Origin: Pacificoceanicola sp049803835
Lineage (GTDB): Bacteria; Pseudomonadota; Alphaproteobacteria; Rhodobacterales; Rhodobacteraceae
Length of the DNA stretch: 64,000 nucleotides
Assembly: GCF_049803835.1 (NCBI RefSeq)
Contig: NZ_JBNAGK010000011.1
Coordinates: 124,001 to 188,000, forward strand
Reading direction: 5' to 3'
The notes beneath the pieces are model-generated. The model saw only the letters and a list, made by a program, of their open reading frames with translations, was not told the DNA's origin and ran no database searches. Shown here in pieces: positions 33,213 to 41,358 of the stretch (the stretch's first letter is position 1; each line of letters opens with the position of its first letter). A program made the position numbers and the translations under genes.

Positions 33213-34429
33213 CACGTCTCTCCAATGTCTGGCAATTCAAGAATGAGGCTGCCGTTCAGCCCTCCGAACCCGAGCGAATTCTTCATCGCGATGGCGGATC
33301 GCAGCGCATGCGCCGGACCGAGCGGCAGATGGAACGGAACGTCCTCCGGCCTGGTCGTCGTCACCATCGGCGGCGCGGCCCCGGCCTGCAGCGCGAGAAC
33401 TGTCGCCACGATCTCGATGGCACCGGCGCTGCCCAGAAGGTGGCCGGTGCTGCCCTTGGTCGAGCTGATCACCAGACCCGGCGCATCGCCGAACACGGTG
33501 CCGAGCGCCTCCGCCTCCGCCGCATCGTTCAGCGGCGTGCCTGTTCCGTGGCAGTTGACATAGCCGATGTCCTCCGGACTCCGCCGCGCCTGCGCGAGAG
33601 CCTGCCGCATGGCGCGGGTCAGACCCCGGGCGTCGGGGCTGGTGATGTGGTGCGAGTCGCTCGACAGGCCGACACCGCTGAGCCGCACGATGGGCGTCGC
33701 TCCGCGTGCCCGCGCATGCGCCTCTTCCTCGATCACGAGCATCGCGGCACCGTCGCCGATCATCATCCCCTTGCGGGTGACATCAAACGGTCGGCAGGAG
33801 TCGCGATCCATCGCCCGAAGCGCATTGAAGCCGGCGAAATCGGCCTCGCGCATGCGATCGCTGCCGCCCACCAGCATGACGTCCGCATCCCCGCTCCAGA
33901 TCCGCGACAGCGCATAAGACATCGCGCCGAGCGAAGACACGCAGGCGCAGGAAAAACCGCAGAGGGGGCCGTCCAGGCCAAAGACCTCGCTCAGTACTCG
34001 TGCCGCGCTTGCCGGGGTCACGAGGTCCGGCGCGTCGCGCTCTCCCTGCCCCGCCATCAGCGCATCGCTGTAGGCATCCATCAAGCCGCCCGATGTGGTC
34101 GCCACCGCGCAGCCGACGCCCTGCGGCAGCTGCGCGAAACCCGCCATCCGCATCGCTTCGAGCGCCGCCAGGATGCCATGCCCGGCACAGGCCAGCTGTT
34201 CGGACGACAGCGCCGCCACCTGCCCGGCGCGTTCGGCCTGTCTCAAGGCGTCTTCGGTCGCGCGTGGGTCGGCGGCAAAGGCGCGCCGGGCACGGTAGCC
34301 CGACGTGTCGAACTGCGGCGGCATGTCGGGGCAGACACCGCCCTGCGCCAGAGACGCCCGGAAGGCATCCAGCCCGATGGCGCCTCGCGCCACCACGCCA
34401 AGCCCGGTCACGACAGCGGTCCGCCTCAT
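33212..34429 (-). CDS. Beta-ketoacyl synthase (KAS II / FabF type)
   Basis: This 405-residue ketosynthase appears complete. The nucleophile is in 'CGFSCACVSSLGAMSYAL', and the two histidines in 'YVNCHGTGTPLND' and 'STKGSTGHLLGSAGAIEI'. The N-terminus 'RRTAVVTGLGVV' and the tail 'KNSLGFGGLNGSLIL' are typical. It should extend the acyl group held on a carrier protein by decarboxylative condensation. The gene overlaps both neighbours by four bases or less and follows a truncated ketosynthase-like gene, so the two may form a heterodimer of the KS/chain-length-factor type. Confidence 0.93.
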   Translation of the reverse strand: MRRTAVVTGLGVVARGAIGLDAFRASLAQGGVCPDMPPQFDTSGYRARRAFAADPRATEDALRQAERAGQVAALSSEQLACAGHGILAALEAMRMAGFAQLPQGVGCAVATTSGGLMDAYSDALMAGQGERDAPDLVTPASAARVLSEVFGLDGPLCGFSCACVSSLGAMSYALSRIWSGDADVMLVGGSDRMREADFAGFNALRAMDRDSCRPFDVTRKGMMIGDGAAMLVIEEEAHARARGATPIVRLSGVGLSSDSHHITSPDARGLTRAMRQALAQARRSPEDIGYVNCHGTGTPLNDAAEAEALGTVFGDAPGLVISSTKGSTGHLLGSAGAIEIVATVLALQAGAAPPMVTTTRPEDVPFHLPLGPAHALRSAIAMKNSLGFGGLNGSLILELPDIGET

Positions 34430-35352
34430 TGCGCCATCTCCGCCTGACGGATGGTCACGCTCGCCGCAATGCCGGCCCCAGCCGATCCGCGCGCCGCGAT
34501 CTGCCACTGTTCACCCGCATGTACGCCGCCCTCCGCTCGGCTCAGCAGATCATGCAGGGCCAGCAGCCCGCCCGCCGCGAGATAGTCCAATGGTCGCGGC
34601 GCGAGGGTGGAGGGCCGGGTCGCCTGTTCCGCGAAGACCCGCAGCCCGACGCCGCAGGGCATCCGGACCGGTGCGACCCGGGTCAGAACCGGCAGCCCGT
34701 GGTGCCCGCGTGCGACCGCGGCGCGCTCGCGCTCCAGCAGCAGCAGAACCATCGCTTCACCATAGGCCGTACCGGGCATGTCCCGCGCCCGCGCCGCCAG
34801 GTGGTCGGCAATCGGCGAGGCGAGATCCTCGTAGGCCGCAACAAGAACCCGGTCGCAGCGCCCTGCGTTCAGCCAGTCCACGGCGATCTGCAGCGCATCC
34901 AGTCCCGCCGACTCGAAGCTCACGGCGGCCAGGCACGGCCCTTCGATACCGTATTCGATGGCTGCGGCGGATACCGGATAATTGTGGGTCGCCTGCGCAA
35001 AGCTCACCGGGTCGACCCCGCGCGGGCCGTTGCGGCGCAGCCGCATGTGCATCTCGTAGACCTGTGCACAGCCGTACTGCGAGCCGGAGATCAGCCCGGT
35101 CCGGGGACCGGCGATGGCATCACGGCTCAGCCCGGTCAGGTCCAGCAGGCGGGAAATCATGTTGTCCAGACGCCAGGACACACGGGTATGCCGCGCGCGG
35201 CTCATCCGGCCATCCGCCTCGGCGGCGGCGTGGTCCAGGCAATAGACGGGAAAAGGACCAAAGGGAGCATCTGCCATGGCCCGATCCGGAGGAAGGAGAT
35301 CCGGGGAGGCGGCGTCGGCCAGACTTGCCGAAAGTACGATGCTGTCCATCAT
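34426..35352 (-). CDS. Truncated ketosynthase-like protein without active-site Cys (KS-beta/CLF-like)
   Basis: This 308-residue protein matches the N-terminal half of a ketosynthase. Recognisable parts are 'GLISGSQYGCAQVYEMHM', 'SFAQATHNYPVSAAAIEYG' and 'IEGPCLAAVSFESAGLDALQ'. The nucleophilic Cys position is occupied by Glu/Ser (FES), and the C-terminal domain with both catalytic histidines is missing or unrecognisable. Such proteins act as chain-length or partner subunits in type II polyketide and aryl-polyene systems. It starts with ATG 35352, 102 bases after the EctC-like gene, and overlaps the complete ketosynthase gene (ATGA). Confidence 0.82.
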   Translation of the reverse strand: MMDSIVLSASLADAASPDLLPPDRAMADAPFGPFPVYCLDHAAAEADGRMSRARHTRVSWRLDNMISRLLDLTGLSRDAIAGPRTGLISGSQYGCAQVYEMHMRLRRNGPRGVDPVSFAQATHNYPVSAAAIEYGIEGPCLAAVSFESAGLDALQIAVDWLNAGRCDRVLVAAYEDLASPIADHLAARARDMPGTAYGEAMVLLLLERERAAVARGHHGLPVLTRVAPVRMPCGVGLRVFAEQATRPSTLAPRPLDYLAAGGLLALHDLLSRAEGGVHAGEQWQIAARGSAGAGIAASVTIRQAEMAQ

Positions 35353-35454
35353 GTCAGGGCTACCCTTTGGTCAGTCGGTGGGGATACGTGCGCTTCGGGA
35401 ACCGGGGAGGAGACGCCCCCGAAGCGCGGACAGGGAGTAGAAACGAACGAGGTT

Positions 35455-35835
35455 TCAGTAAGCCGAGCTCTCACCGCTCAGCGAGTGACGTTCATGGCCC
35501 TTGAGGGGCGGGTTGAAGACGCAGACCAGACGCATGGTCTTGCTGGCCTTCAGCCAATGCTTGTCGTGCTTGTCGAGCGCGTACATGGTGCCGGGCACGA
35601 TGGCATGGGTCTCGCCGGTCTGGGTGTCGACCACCTCGCCCTCGCCCTCGACGCAATAGCAGGCCTCCAGGTGGTTCTTGTACTCAAGCAGGGAGGCGGA
35701 GCCGGCCTCGACCACCGTATCGGTCAGGGCGTAGCCCATGGAGTCGCTCTCGACGAGCAGGCGCCGGCTCTTGCCGTTGCCCCAATCCACGTCTCGCTCG
35801 GTTCCGGCGATTTTTTCCAGGGAATTGATAATCAT
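35455..35835 (-). CDS. EctC-like cupin cyclase, without ectA/ectB
   Basis: This 126-residue cupin is homologous to L-ectoine synthase, which closes the ectoine ring by attack of an amino group on an amide. Metal-ligand positions known in EctC look conserved: Glu in 'NHLEACYCVEGEGEV', Tyr in 'GTMYALDKHDKH' and His in the same motif. 'LVCVFNPPLKGHERH' matches the C-terminal part of EctC. However, ectA and ectB are absent and the gene heads a ketosynthase/carrier-protein operon. I infer that it catalyses a cyclisation or dehydration on another substrate. Solitary EctC homologues are known, but their roles are mostly open. Confidence 0.85.
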   Translation of the reverse strand: MIINSLEKIAGTERDVDWGNGKSRRLLVESDSMGYALTDTVVEAGSASLLEYKNHLEACYCVEGEGEVVDTQTGETHAIVPGTMYALDKHDKHWLKASKTMRLVCVFNPPLKGHERHSLSGESSAY

Positions 35836-36062
35836 GATGTCCTCGTGTGAATTTCAGGAGCGTCCGGGATACTCGGTTTATCTTCCAGCCATCCCGGCAT
35901 GAATCATTTATACCCCATCTATTTCGTGGATAGTTTGCTGTTTTGTTCCGAAAGATTTTTGTTGAACGCGAAATATTCGAGCCGATCCGAGCCGTATCTC
36001 GCGTCCATGACCTTACTATGACAAAGTATTTATTCCAATATTAACAATGTTATAAATGCAAA
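35836..36062. promoter_or_regulatory. AT-rich upstream region of the biosynthetic operon
   Basis: These ~227 bases are clearly more AT-rich than the flanking genes (for example 35940-35975 and 36015-36062). They precede the EctC-like gene, the first of nine co-oriented genes, so the main promoter of that operon should be here. A GTGTGA hexamer at 35845-35850 resembles the motif seen in other spacers of the locus. Confidence 0.55.
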
Positions 36063-36089
36063 CAGGGCCGCCGTTGACCGGCAGCCCTG
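36063..36089 (-). terminator. Terminator hairpin after the transglutaminase-like gene
   Basis: On the minus strand a stem of about 11 base pairs (one G-U pair) with a 5-base loop lies 38 bases beyond the stop of the transglutaminase-like gene, followed by a T-containing stretch. It would separate the regulator operon from the EctC-like operon. Confidence 0.7.
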
Positions 36090-36126
36090 CATCCAGAGGA
36101 ATCGCATACTTTCGGAATGAATTGCG

Positions 36127-36786
36127 CTATGCCATATCGGCTACGAGAGATCCCGATTTGAACTTCGTGTCTGTGAGGAACAGCGGCGCGTGTTTTTCCC
36201 GCAATCCGCACAATATCATGTCATAGGGCAGATCATCATATTCACCGTGATCGAACATGATTTCCATATAGGCCCGCCCGGTTTCGTCGAAAGCGTGATG
36301 CACGCAGTCCGTCTCGCCGTCGAACTCCAACGGCGTCATGCCGTAGAGCTGGCACAGACGGGCATTGAACACCGGGGTCGCCTTGACCCATTTGCCGTTC
36401 AGGAACAGCGTGACCAGTACGTGATAATGAAACACCTGCGTGCCCATCGTCCGCGCAAGCTGCGGCGAACACAGGTGATTTTTTACATCGGTGATCCAGA
36501 GCCTCGCCGGGATGCCGGCCCGGCGCAGCAGCGCCGCGTACACCACGGACTTGTGGATGCACAGGCCCGAGCGCCGCTTCAGGATCGCACTGGCCTTCAT
36601 CTTATCGCGCGTGAAATCCGCGTTGTAGATCTCGTAGAACAGCCCGTCGCGCACCGCGTAGAACAGATCGACAGCCATCCGTTTCGGATCGCCGCCGGAG
36701 GCCCGCGTTGCCTTGTCAAAGAAGGCGGCAACGCCAGGATCGTCGTAATCCAGGAATTCGGTCCGCGCGAGTGCTTCAGAGTTCAT
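36127..36786 (-). CDS. Transglutaminase-like protein
   Basis: This 219-residue protein has a transglutaminase-like (papain-fold) core: Cys in 'RRSGLCIHKSVVYAALLR' and His in 'VFHYHVLVTLFLNGKWV'. The third catalytic residue, usually Asp in a 'VDPT' motif, is replaced in 'KATPVFNARLCQLYG'. Bacterial members include peptidases and amide-forming enzymes, so the activity is open. No signal peptide is seen, so it should be cytoplasmic. ATG 36786 lies one base after the kinase stop; the frame open further upstream is not homologous. It is the last gene of a regulator-kinase-transglutaminase operon. Confidence 0.85.
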   Translation of the reverse strand: MNSEALARTEFLDYDDPGVAAFFDKATRASGGDPKRMAVDLFYAVRDGLFYEIYNADFTRDKMKASAILKRRSGLCIHKSVVYAALLRRAGIPARLWITDVKNHLCSPQLARTMGTQVFHYHVLVTLFLNGKWVKATPVFNARLCQLYGMTPLEFDGETDCVHHAFDETGRAYMEIMFDHGEYDDLPYDMILCGLREKHAPLFLTDTKFKSGSLVADMA

Positions 36787-36787
36787 G

Positions 36788-38095
36788 TCAGATATCCTCC
36801 AGGGTGGTGCACAGCGCATTCGGCAGAACCACGCTGATTTCCGTGCCTTTGCCCAGCGTGCTCTCGATGTCGAGGCGCCCGCCAAGGCCGTTGACGATGG
36901 TCTTGCAAAGATAGAGCCCGAGGCCATACCCGCCCGAAGCCCGCCCCCGGGATTCATCGGCACGCCAGAACGGCTCGGTCATGTATTTCAGCTGATCCTC
37001 GGCGATTCCGATGCCCTGATCCTTGACCGCAATCCGCAGATCGGCGCCGCGTCCGCCATCGTCGGAAAATTTCACGACAATCGGTTTGCCCTCGCCGTAA
37101 CGCACTGCGTTGGTGACGAAATTCTTCAGCAGCACGCTCGTCAAGAAGCTGTCGAAATAGGCGGTCTTGCGCCCGGTTTCATTGCGGATCGAAATGGCCA
37201 CGCCCTGATGGGTCAGTTGGGCGATCTGCTCGCGGGCATAGGGTTCGATGTCGATGAAATCCGCGGTGCTTTCGCCGGTGTTGCGCTTTTCGGCGGCCAG
37301 GATAGACGACAGGATTTCCTCGACCACCGAAATGTCCTTGGAAATCTGCGCCCGCAGTTTCTCATCCTCCACCATGTCCTTGCGCACCTTCAACCGCGAC
37401 AGAGGTGTCAGGATCTCGTGCGGCAGGGCCAGCAACATATGGCGCCGGCTCTCGTGGATGCGCTGGAGTTCCGCGACCATCTTGTTGAAACCATCCGCAA
37501 AGGTCCGGTACTCGCCAAACGTCCGCTCCAGCGGAATCTGGTAACTCAGGTCGCCCTCCTCGACCTTTCGGATACCGTGCGTCAACACGTCGAAAGGCAG
37601 TGTCAAGCGCCGGATCAACAGGTAGATGGCAGCTATGGCAAAAAGCACAGACATCACCACCACACCAACCAGGAACAGAGCGTAGGTCGAGATCGGCCGC
37701 CCGAATTTCGGCAGCACACTGACCACGTCGCCACGCACCGAAACGGCGGCGTAGTTGTCCCCCAGACGCCGGATCGCGATGCCGTCCGTATCACTCAGCG
37801 CGTCCGCATAGATGTCGGCGAACCGCGAGTTCTCCGCCTCCGCCCGGGTCATCAGGATCATCGGTTCCTCGCCGATGGCCTCCACCGGCTGATCCGGGTT
37901 CAGCGCGTTCTGGGTAAATGCATCGAACAACGCCCGCGACAGGTAGCGACGGGGATGCTCGTCCGCGACCCGTTGCAGCGACAGAATCAGCACGAGGCTG
38001 AGCAGCGCCGTGGACGCCAGTGTCGCCCACAGAAGGTGCGAGAAGACCGAGCGCGTGCGCACCCAGAGTTTGACCTGCTCGATCGCCGTGCTCAT
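36788..38095 (-). CDS. Membrane sensor histidine kinase
   Basis: This 435-residue kinase has two membrane segments (about residues 20-45 and 170-195) around a ~125-residue periplasmic sensor, then a HAMP linker, the H-box 'LALPHEILTPLSRLKV', and an ATPase domain with 'NFVTNAVRYGEG', 'VKDQGIGIAED' and 'GGYGLGLYLCKTIV'. The sensor region has no motif I recognise. Its start overlaps the stop of the OmpR-type regulator (ATGA), so the two form a pair. It may sense the product or the envelope state, because outer-membrane and export genes lie next to it. Confidence 0.93.
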   Translation of the reverse strand: MSTAIEQVKLWVRTRSVFSHLLWATLASTALLSLVLILSLQRVADEHPRRYLSRALFDAFTQNALNPDQPVEAIGEEPMILMTRAEAENSRFADIYADALSDTDGIAIRRLGDNYAAVSVRGDVVSVLPKFGRPISTYALFLVGVVVMSVLFAIAAIYLLIRRLTLPFDVLTHGIRKVEEGDLSYQIPLERTFGEYRTFADGFNKMVAELQRIHESRRHMLLALPHEILTPLSRLKVRKDMVEDEKLRAQISKDISVVEEILSSILAAEKRNTGESTADFIDIEPYAREQIAQLTHQGVAISIRNETGRKTAYFDSFLTSVLLKNFVTNAVRYGEGKPIVVKFSDDGGRGADLRIAVKDQGIGIAEDQLKYMTEPFWRADESRGRASGGYGLGLYLCKTIVNGLGGRLDIESTLGKGTEISVVLPNALCTTLEDI

Positions 38096-38799
38096 GAAAC
38101 CTGCTCTGCCCTTATGCAATATCCCTGTCCGCGCAGGGTTTTTATGAAGTCGGTGTTCAGCCCCTGGTCGCGGAACTTCTGCCGCACCCGATAGATGATC
38201 GTATCAATCATCGCGGGATCACTTTGGTCGGTATACCCGATAGAGGCAAGTATATCGCCCCGACTCAGGATCGCCCCGTCGGCCTCCCGCAGCGCGGTCA
38301 GCACACGGAGTTCCAGTTCCGTCAGGTTGACCGCGTAAGGGCCGTACACCGCCGACATATGCGCCGGCGACAGGTGCAACCCGCTGTGCGGCTCCGGCTG
38401 TGGCTCCGCGGGAACCGGCACCTGGTCGTCCCGCTTTCGCCGGACCACGGCGCCGATGCGAGCCACCAGTTCACGCATCTCCATCGGCTTGGCCACGAAG
38501 TCGTCGAAGCCGCCTTCCAGCGCCACGATCCGGTCGGTCAGTTCCGCGCGGGCCGTCAAGGCGACGATGGGAATCTCGGCGTAGGATTTGCCGCTCGACC
38601 GGATCGCCCGACAGACCGCCATTCCGTCCAGTTCCGGCAACATCATGTCGAGCAGCAAACAGTCGAAGTGTTCGGCGTCCAGCATCTCGAAGGCCTGGGT
38701 CGGAGTGAAGCTGAGACTCAGCTCCATCCCATATTTGGCCAGCTGCGGCTGCATCAACTCACCCAGTTCTTCGTCATCGTCGAGGATCAGTACGCGCAA
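38092..38799 (-). CDS. OmpR-family response regulator
   Basis: This 235-residue regulator has a receiver domain with the acidic pocket 'LILDDDEELGELM', phospho-acceptor 'CLLLDMMLPELDGMAV' and 'DDFVAKPMEMRELVARI', a proline-rich linker, and a winged-helix output domain ('VNLTELELRVLTALREADG', 'FIKTLRGQGYCIR'). The frame starts with TTG at 38799, preceded by 'AAGGA' about 9 bases away; no ATG gives a complete first strand. It is co-translated with the kinase gene. Expected targets are promoters in this locus. Confidence 0.92.
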   Translation of the reverse strand: MRVLILDDDEELGELMQPQLAKYGMELSLSFTPTQAFEMLDAEHFDCLLLDMMLPELDGMAVCRAIRSSGKSYAEIPIVALTARAELTDRIVALEGGFDDFVAKPMEMRELVARIGAVVRRKRDDQVPVPAEPQPEPHSGLHLSPAHMSAVYGPYAVNLTELELRVLTALREADGAILSRGDILASIGYTDQSDPAMIDTIIYRVRQKFRDQGLNTDFIKTLRGQGYCIRAEQVS

Positions 38800-38852
38800 G
38801 TCTTTTGTCCTTTTTGTCAGCGTATCACGGAGGCGGGCCGCTCGGTCCCGCC

Positions 38853-40406
38853 TCAGAAGGTGTAGGTGAACCCCATCTGGACGGAGCTCTTGTTCGGGTT
38901 GGCGCCGTAGACCGAGGTCTCGTCGCCGAAGGTGGTCATACCGCGCAGGTTGAACACGCCATTCTGCCCGACAGGCACATCGTAGGAGATTTGCGCGAGG
39001 CCGCTACCGTCGTGTGGCACATAGAAGCCGAGCAGCGAAATGTCGCTGTCGCCCCAGATGTCGTTCCACGCGGCGCGGGCGAAAACCTGCTGCTGGGCGA
39101 GCGGTTCCTGCCTGCGCGCGGCGACTCCGTAGATCGCTCCGGCGGCCATGCGGTCAAGTCCCGTCGCCCCGGCCAGCGCGTCGATCTCCGACCCGTCAAG
39201 TCCCGCGGAATTCAGGTGATACTCCAGAGTCAGCGAAATGTCCTGCTGCCCGGCAATCGAGGCGGGCAGCGCCCAGTTCAGGCCCAGGGCAGCACTGTAG
39301 TGCCATTCCTTGCCCTGCCCGGCCCCCACGCCATTGCGGAAGCCCATGGAGCCGAGCGACGTGCCCAGGGCCTCGTCCGCGATGGAGAGCCGCTGCTGCG
39401 CCATGACCTCGGAATAGAGCACGAGATTGTCGCCGACACCGCCACTGAGTTCGAAGCCGACACCCGGGTCACCGTCGATCATCACCGCGTTCATGGTCAA
39501 CGACAGGTTGTCCCCGATGTTGGGCGAAACCTTCAGGAACCAGGCGTCGGAGGGGTTCGTCCGGTGCAGTTGCAGCCCGAAGTTGTCGCGGTCGGTCCAG
39601 ATCGTGCCCATGTCGGCGTCGATCTCGGGCCGGTAGCCCGCCGTCACCAGCGTCTGGCCAAAGGTCGTCGTCCCGGTCAAGGCAAAGACACCCAGCCGCT
39701 CGTTCCGCCGGTCCGCCGGGGCGGCGCTGCCGGTGACGACAAGGCTGTCGTCCTTGAACCAATCCGTCGGATTGTATCCCGTCGCCACGCCGTTTCGGAT
39801 GTTGATCCGGCCGACCTGAACCGTGGTCTGCGGGCCAAGCGCAAAGCTGAAGGCCAGCTCCTGCACGTCGAAATTGAAATCGTCTTCGAAGCGGAAGCTC
39901 TGGCCGGACACCGTGTCCGCCCGCGCCCGCAGGTTGAACAAGAGCGAGGTGCTGTCCGTGATGTCCCGCGTGCCGAAGTAATGCGCCGAGAGGCGGAAGG
40001 CATTGGCGCTGTCGCCATTGATGTCTGTGTTGTGGAAGGCGCGGGCCTCCAGTTCCAGCGTGCCGTACCGCAGCCCACGCGGCGCCTCCGCGGCGAGCAT
40101 CGCCTCGCCCTCCGGGGTGATGTCACCCTCGGGGATCACCCCGTCTTCGAGCGGCACATCGGCCACATCCGGCGGCAGGTCCGCCACCATGTCCGCGCCT
40201 GCCACATCCGGCGGCAGATCCGGGTCGACCGGAGCGGTGGCCGCGCTCGATGTACCCGGTGCTGCGACGGGAGTGGGTGCGGGAGCGACGCGCACATCCC
40301 CGGCGCCGGGCAGATCAGGCGGGAGGTCGAAGTCCTGGGCTGCGGCGGGAAGGGCGAGGATGAGGGCGAGCGTCGGAGCAACCGAATACATCGAGAGGCG
40401 TTTCAT
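38853..40406 (-). CDS. Outer-membrane beta-barrel protein with proline-rich N-terminal linker
   Basis: This 517-residue protein has a signal peptide ('LALILALPAAAQ'), a proline/aspartate-rich linker containing several 'DLPPD' repeats (about residues 25-100), and a barrel with alternating hydrophobic strands. The terminal residues 'VQMGFTYTF' end in Phe, the outer-membrane insertion signal. It resembles the DUF1302-like porin group only loosely. The ATG at 40406 has AAGGAG eight bases upstream; an in-frame ATG at 40424 is less likely. As the last gene after an ABC exporter and a LolA-like chaperone, it may form the outer-membrane end of the export path. Confidence 0.85.
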   Translation of the reverse strand: MKRLSMYSVAPTLALILALPAAAQDFDLPPDLPGAGDVRVAPAPTPVAAPGTSSAATAPVDPDLPPDVAGADMVADLPPDVADVPLEDGVIPEGDITPEGEAMLAAEAPRGLRYGTLELEARAFHNTDINGDSANAFRLSAHYFGTRDITDSTSLLFNLRARADTVSGQSFRFEDDFNFDVQELAFSFALGPQTTVQVGRINIRNGVATGYNPTDWFKDDSLVVTGSAAPADRRNERLGVFALTGTTTFGQTLVTAGYRPEIDADMGTIWTDRDNFGLQLHRTNPSDAWFLKVSPNIGDNLSLTMNAVMIDGDPGVGFELSGGVGDNLVLYSEVMAQQRLSIADEALGTSLGSMGFRNGVGAGQGKEWHYSAALGLNWALPASIAGQQDISLTLEYHLNSAGLDGSEIDALAGATGLDRMAAGAIYGVAARRQEPLAQQQVFARAAWNDIWGDSDISLLGFYVPHDGSGLAQISYDVPVGQNGVFNLRGMTTFGDETSVYGANPNKSSVQMGFTYTF

Positions 40407-40449
40407 GGGTTTGTCTCCTTTCATGTCAGGGTGTCGGGAAGGGCCGGGA

Positions 40450-41241
40450 TCAGCCCTTGAAGTTCGGCAGCCATTCCTTCTGGAACCAGCTTTGCGGGAT
40501 GTCCTTGGCCCGGTAGTTGCCCATGGTCATGACCGTCACCTTGTTCGGATCGAAACCGTCGGCGATGATGATCTCCGTCGGACGCGACGCGCCCATGGCG
40601 TTCTGGCGCTTGCGGTACCAGGCAACCTTGATGAGCTTGCCGGAGGAGGTGTAATACTTGCCCTTCACCGGCTGGTTGCTGCTGGCGTCGGTCCAGAACT
40701 CCACGGCGCTGTACGGGGCCGACGAGTCCTTCTGGGTCAGGCGCAGCTTGTTGCAGGCAACGTTGCGCTTGTCGCCGTCGGCCACGGTCTCCTGCCCGTC
40801 GAGCGAGACATTGTAATCCCCGACGAGGTTCGAGCTGACCACATCGCCGTTGGACGCGTTGCCAAGCAGGCGCTGGCGCGGCGAGATGCGCACGCTTGCC
40901 TTGGACGACGGATCATAGAGCCAGAGGTTGTTGCCGTTGCGCAGCAGGATCTTGCCCCGGTCCGTACTCGGCGCGTTGATGTGCACGAGGGTCTGGAACT
41001 GACTTCCGGTGGGGCGGGAATAGGTCGTGACAGTGGTCTTTTCCTTCACCTTGCCGCGCTCGTAGTTGATGAGAGCGACGTCGACGGCGAAGCTCTGCTG
41101 CGGGTTCCGGATCGCGTCCGTCTTGCGCAGGATCGTGGCGGCGTCGTTGGCGGCGAAGGCCGGCAGGCCGAGGGTGCCGAAGCTTGCAGCGGTTGCACTG
41201 CCGAGGAGGAGATTGGCGAATTCGCGGCGGTCGAGTTCCAT
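40450..41241 (-). CDS. LolA-like periplasmic protein with Tat-type signal
   Basis: This 263-residue protein resembles the LolA-like 'outer membrane lipoprotein-sorting protein' family (PF17131 type), whose LolA-fold cavity binds lipidic groups. Family-like parts are 'RGKILLRNGNNLWLYDPSSK', 'ISPRQRLLGNASNGDVVSSN' and 'YNVSLDGQETV'. The N-terminus has a twin-arginine motif in 'ELDRREFANLLLG' followed by a hydrophobic stretch and 'LPAFA', which suggests folded export by Tat. The gene follows the FtsX-type permease and precedes the outer-membrane barrel. A periplasmic carrier role for a hydrophobic product is inferred. Confidence 0.87.
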   Translation of the reverse strand: MELDRREFANLLLGSATAASFGTLGLPAFAANDAATILRKTDAIRNPQQSFAVDVALINYERGKVKEKTTVTTYSRPTGSQFQTLVHINAPSTDRGKILLRNGNNLWLYDPSSKASVRISPRQRLLGNASNGDVVSSNLVGDYNVSLDGQETVADGDKRNVACNKLRLTQKDSSAPYSAVEFWTDASSNQPVKGKYYTSSGKLIKVAWYRKRQNAMGASRPTEIIIADGFDPNKVTVMTMGNYRAKDIPQSWFQKEWLPNFKG

Positions 41242-41358
41242 TTTTCTGGTCCTTTTCCTTTGGGTGGTGCGGCCTGGCAGGGCCGCGTCTGGATTGAAGT
41301 CTTGGGAGGTTCCCCGGGAGCCGGAGCGCGGCCCCCGGGGTCTTGGTCTTGAGAGAAA

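Noticed and set aside
34000..35850. 616-residue plus-strand frame opposite the ketosynthase genes
   Set aside because: It is Arg/Pro/Ser-rich without any domain and is antisense to overlapping, clearly coding ketosynthase genes.
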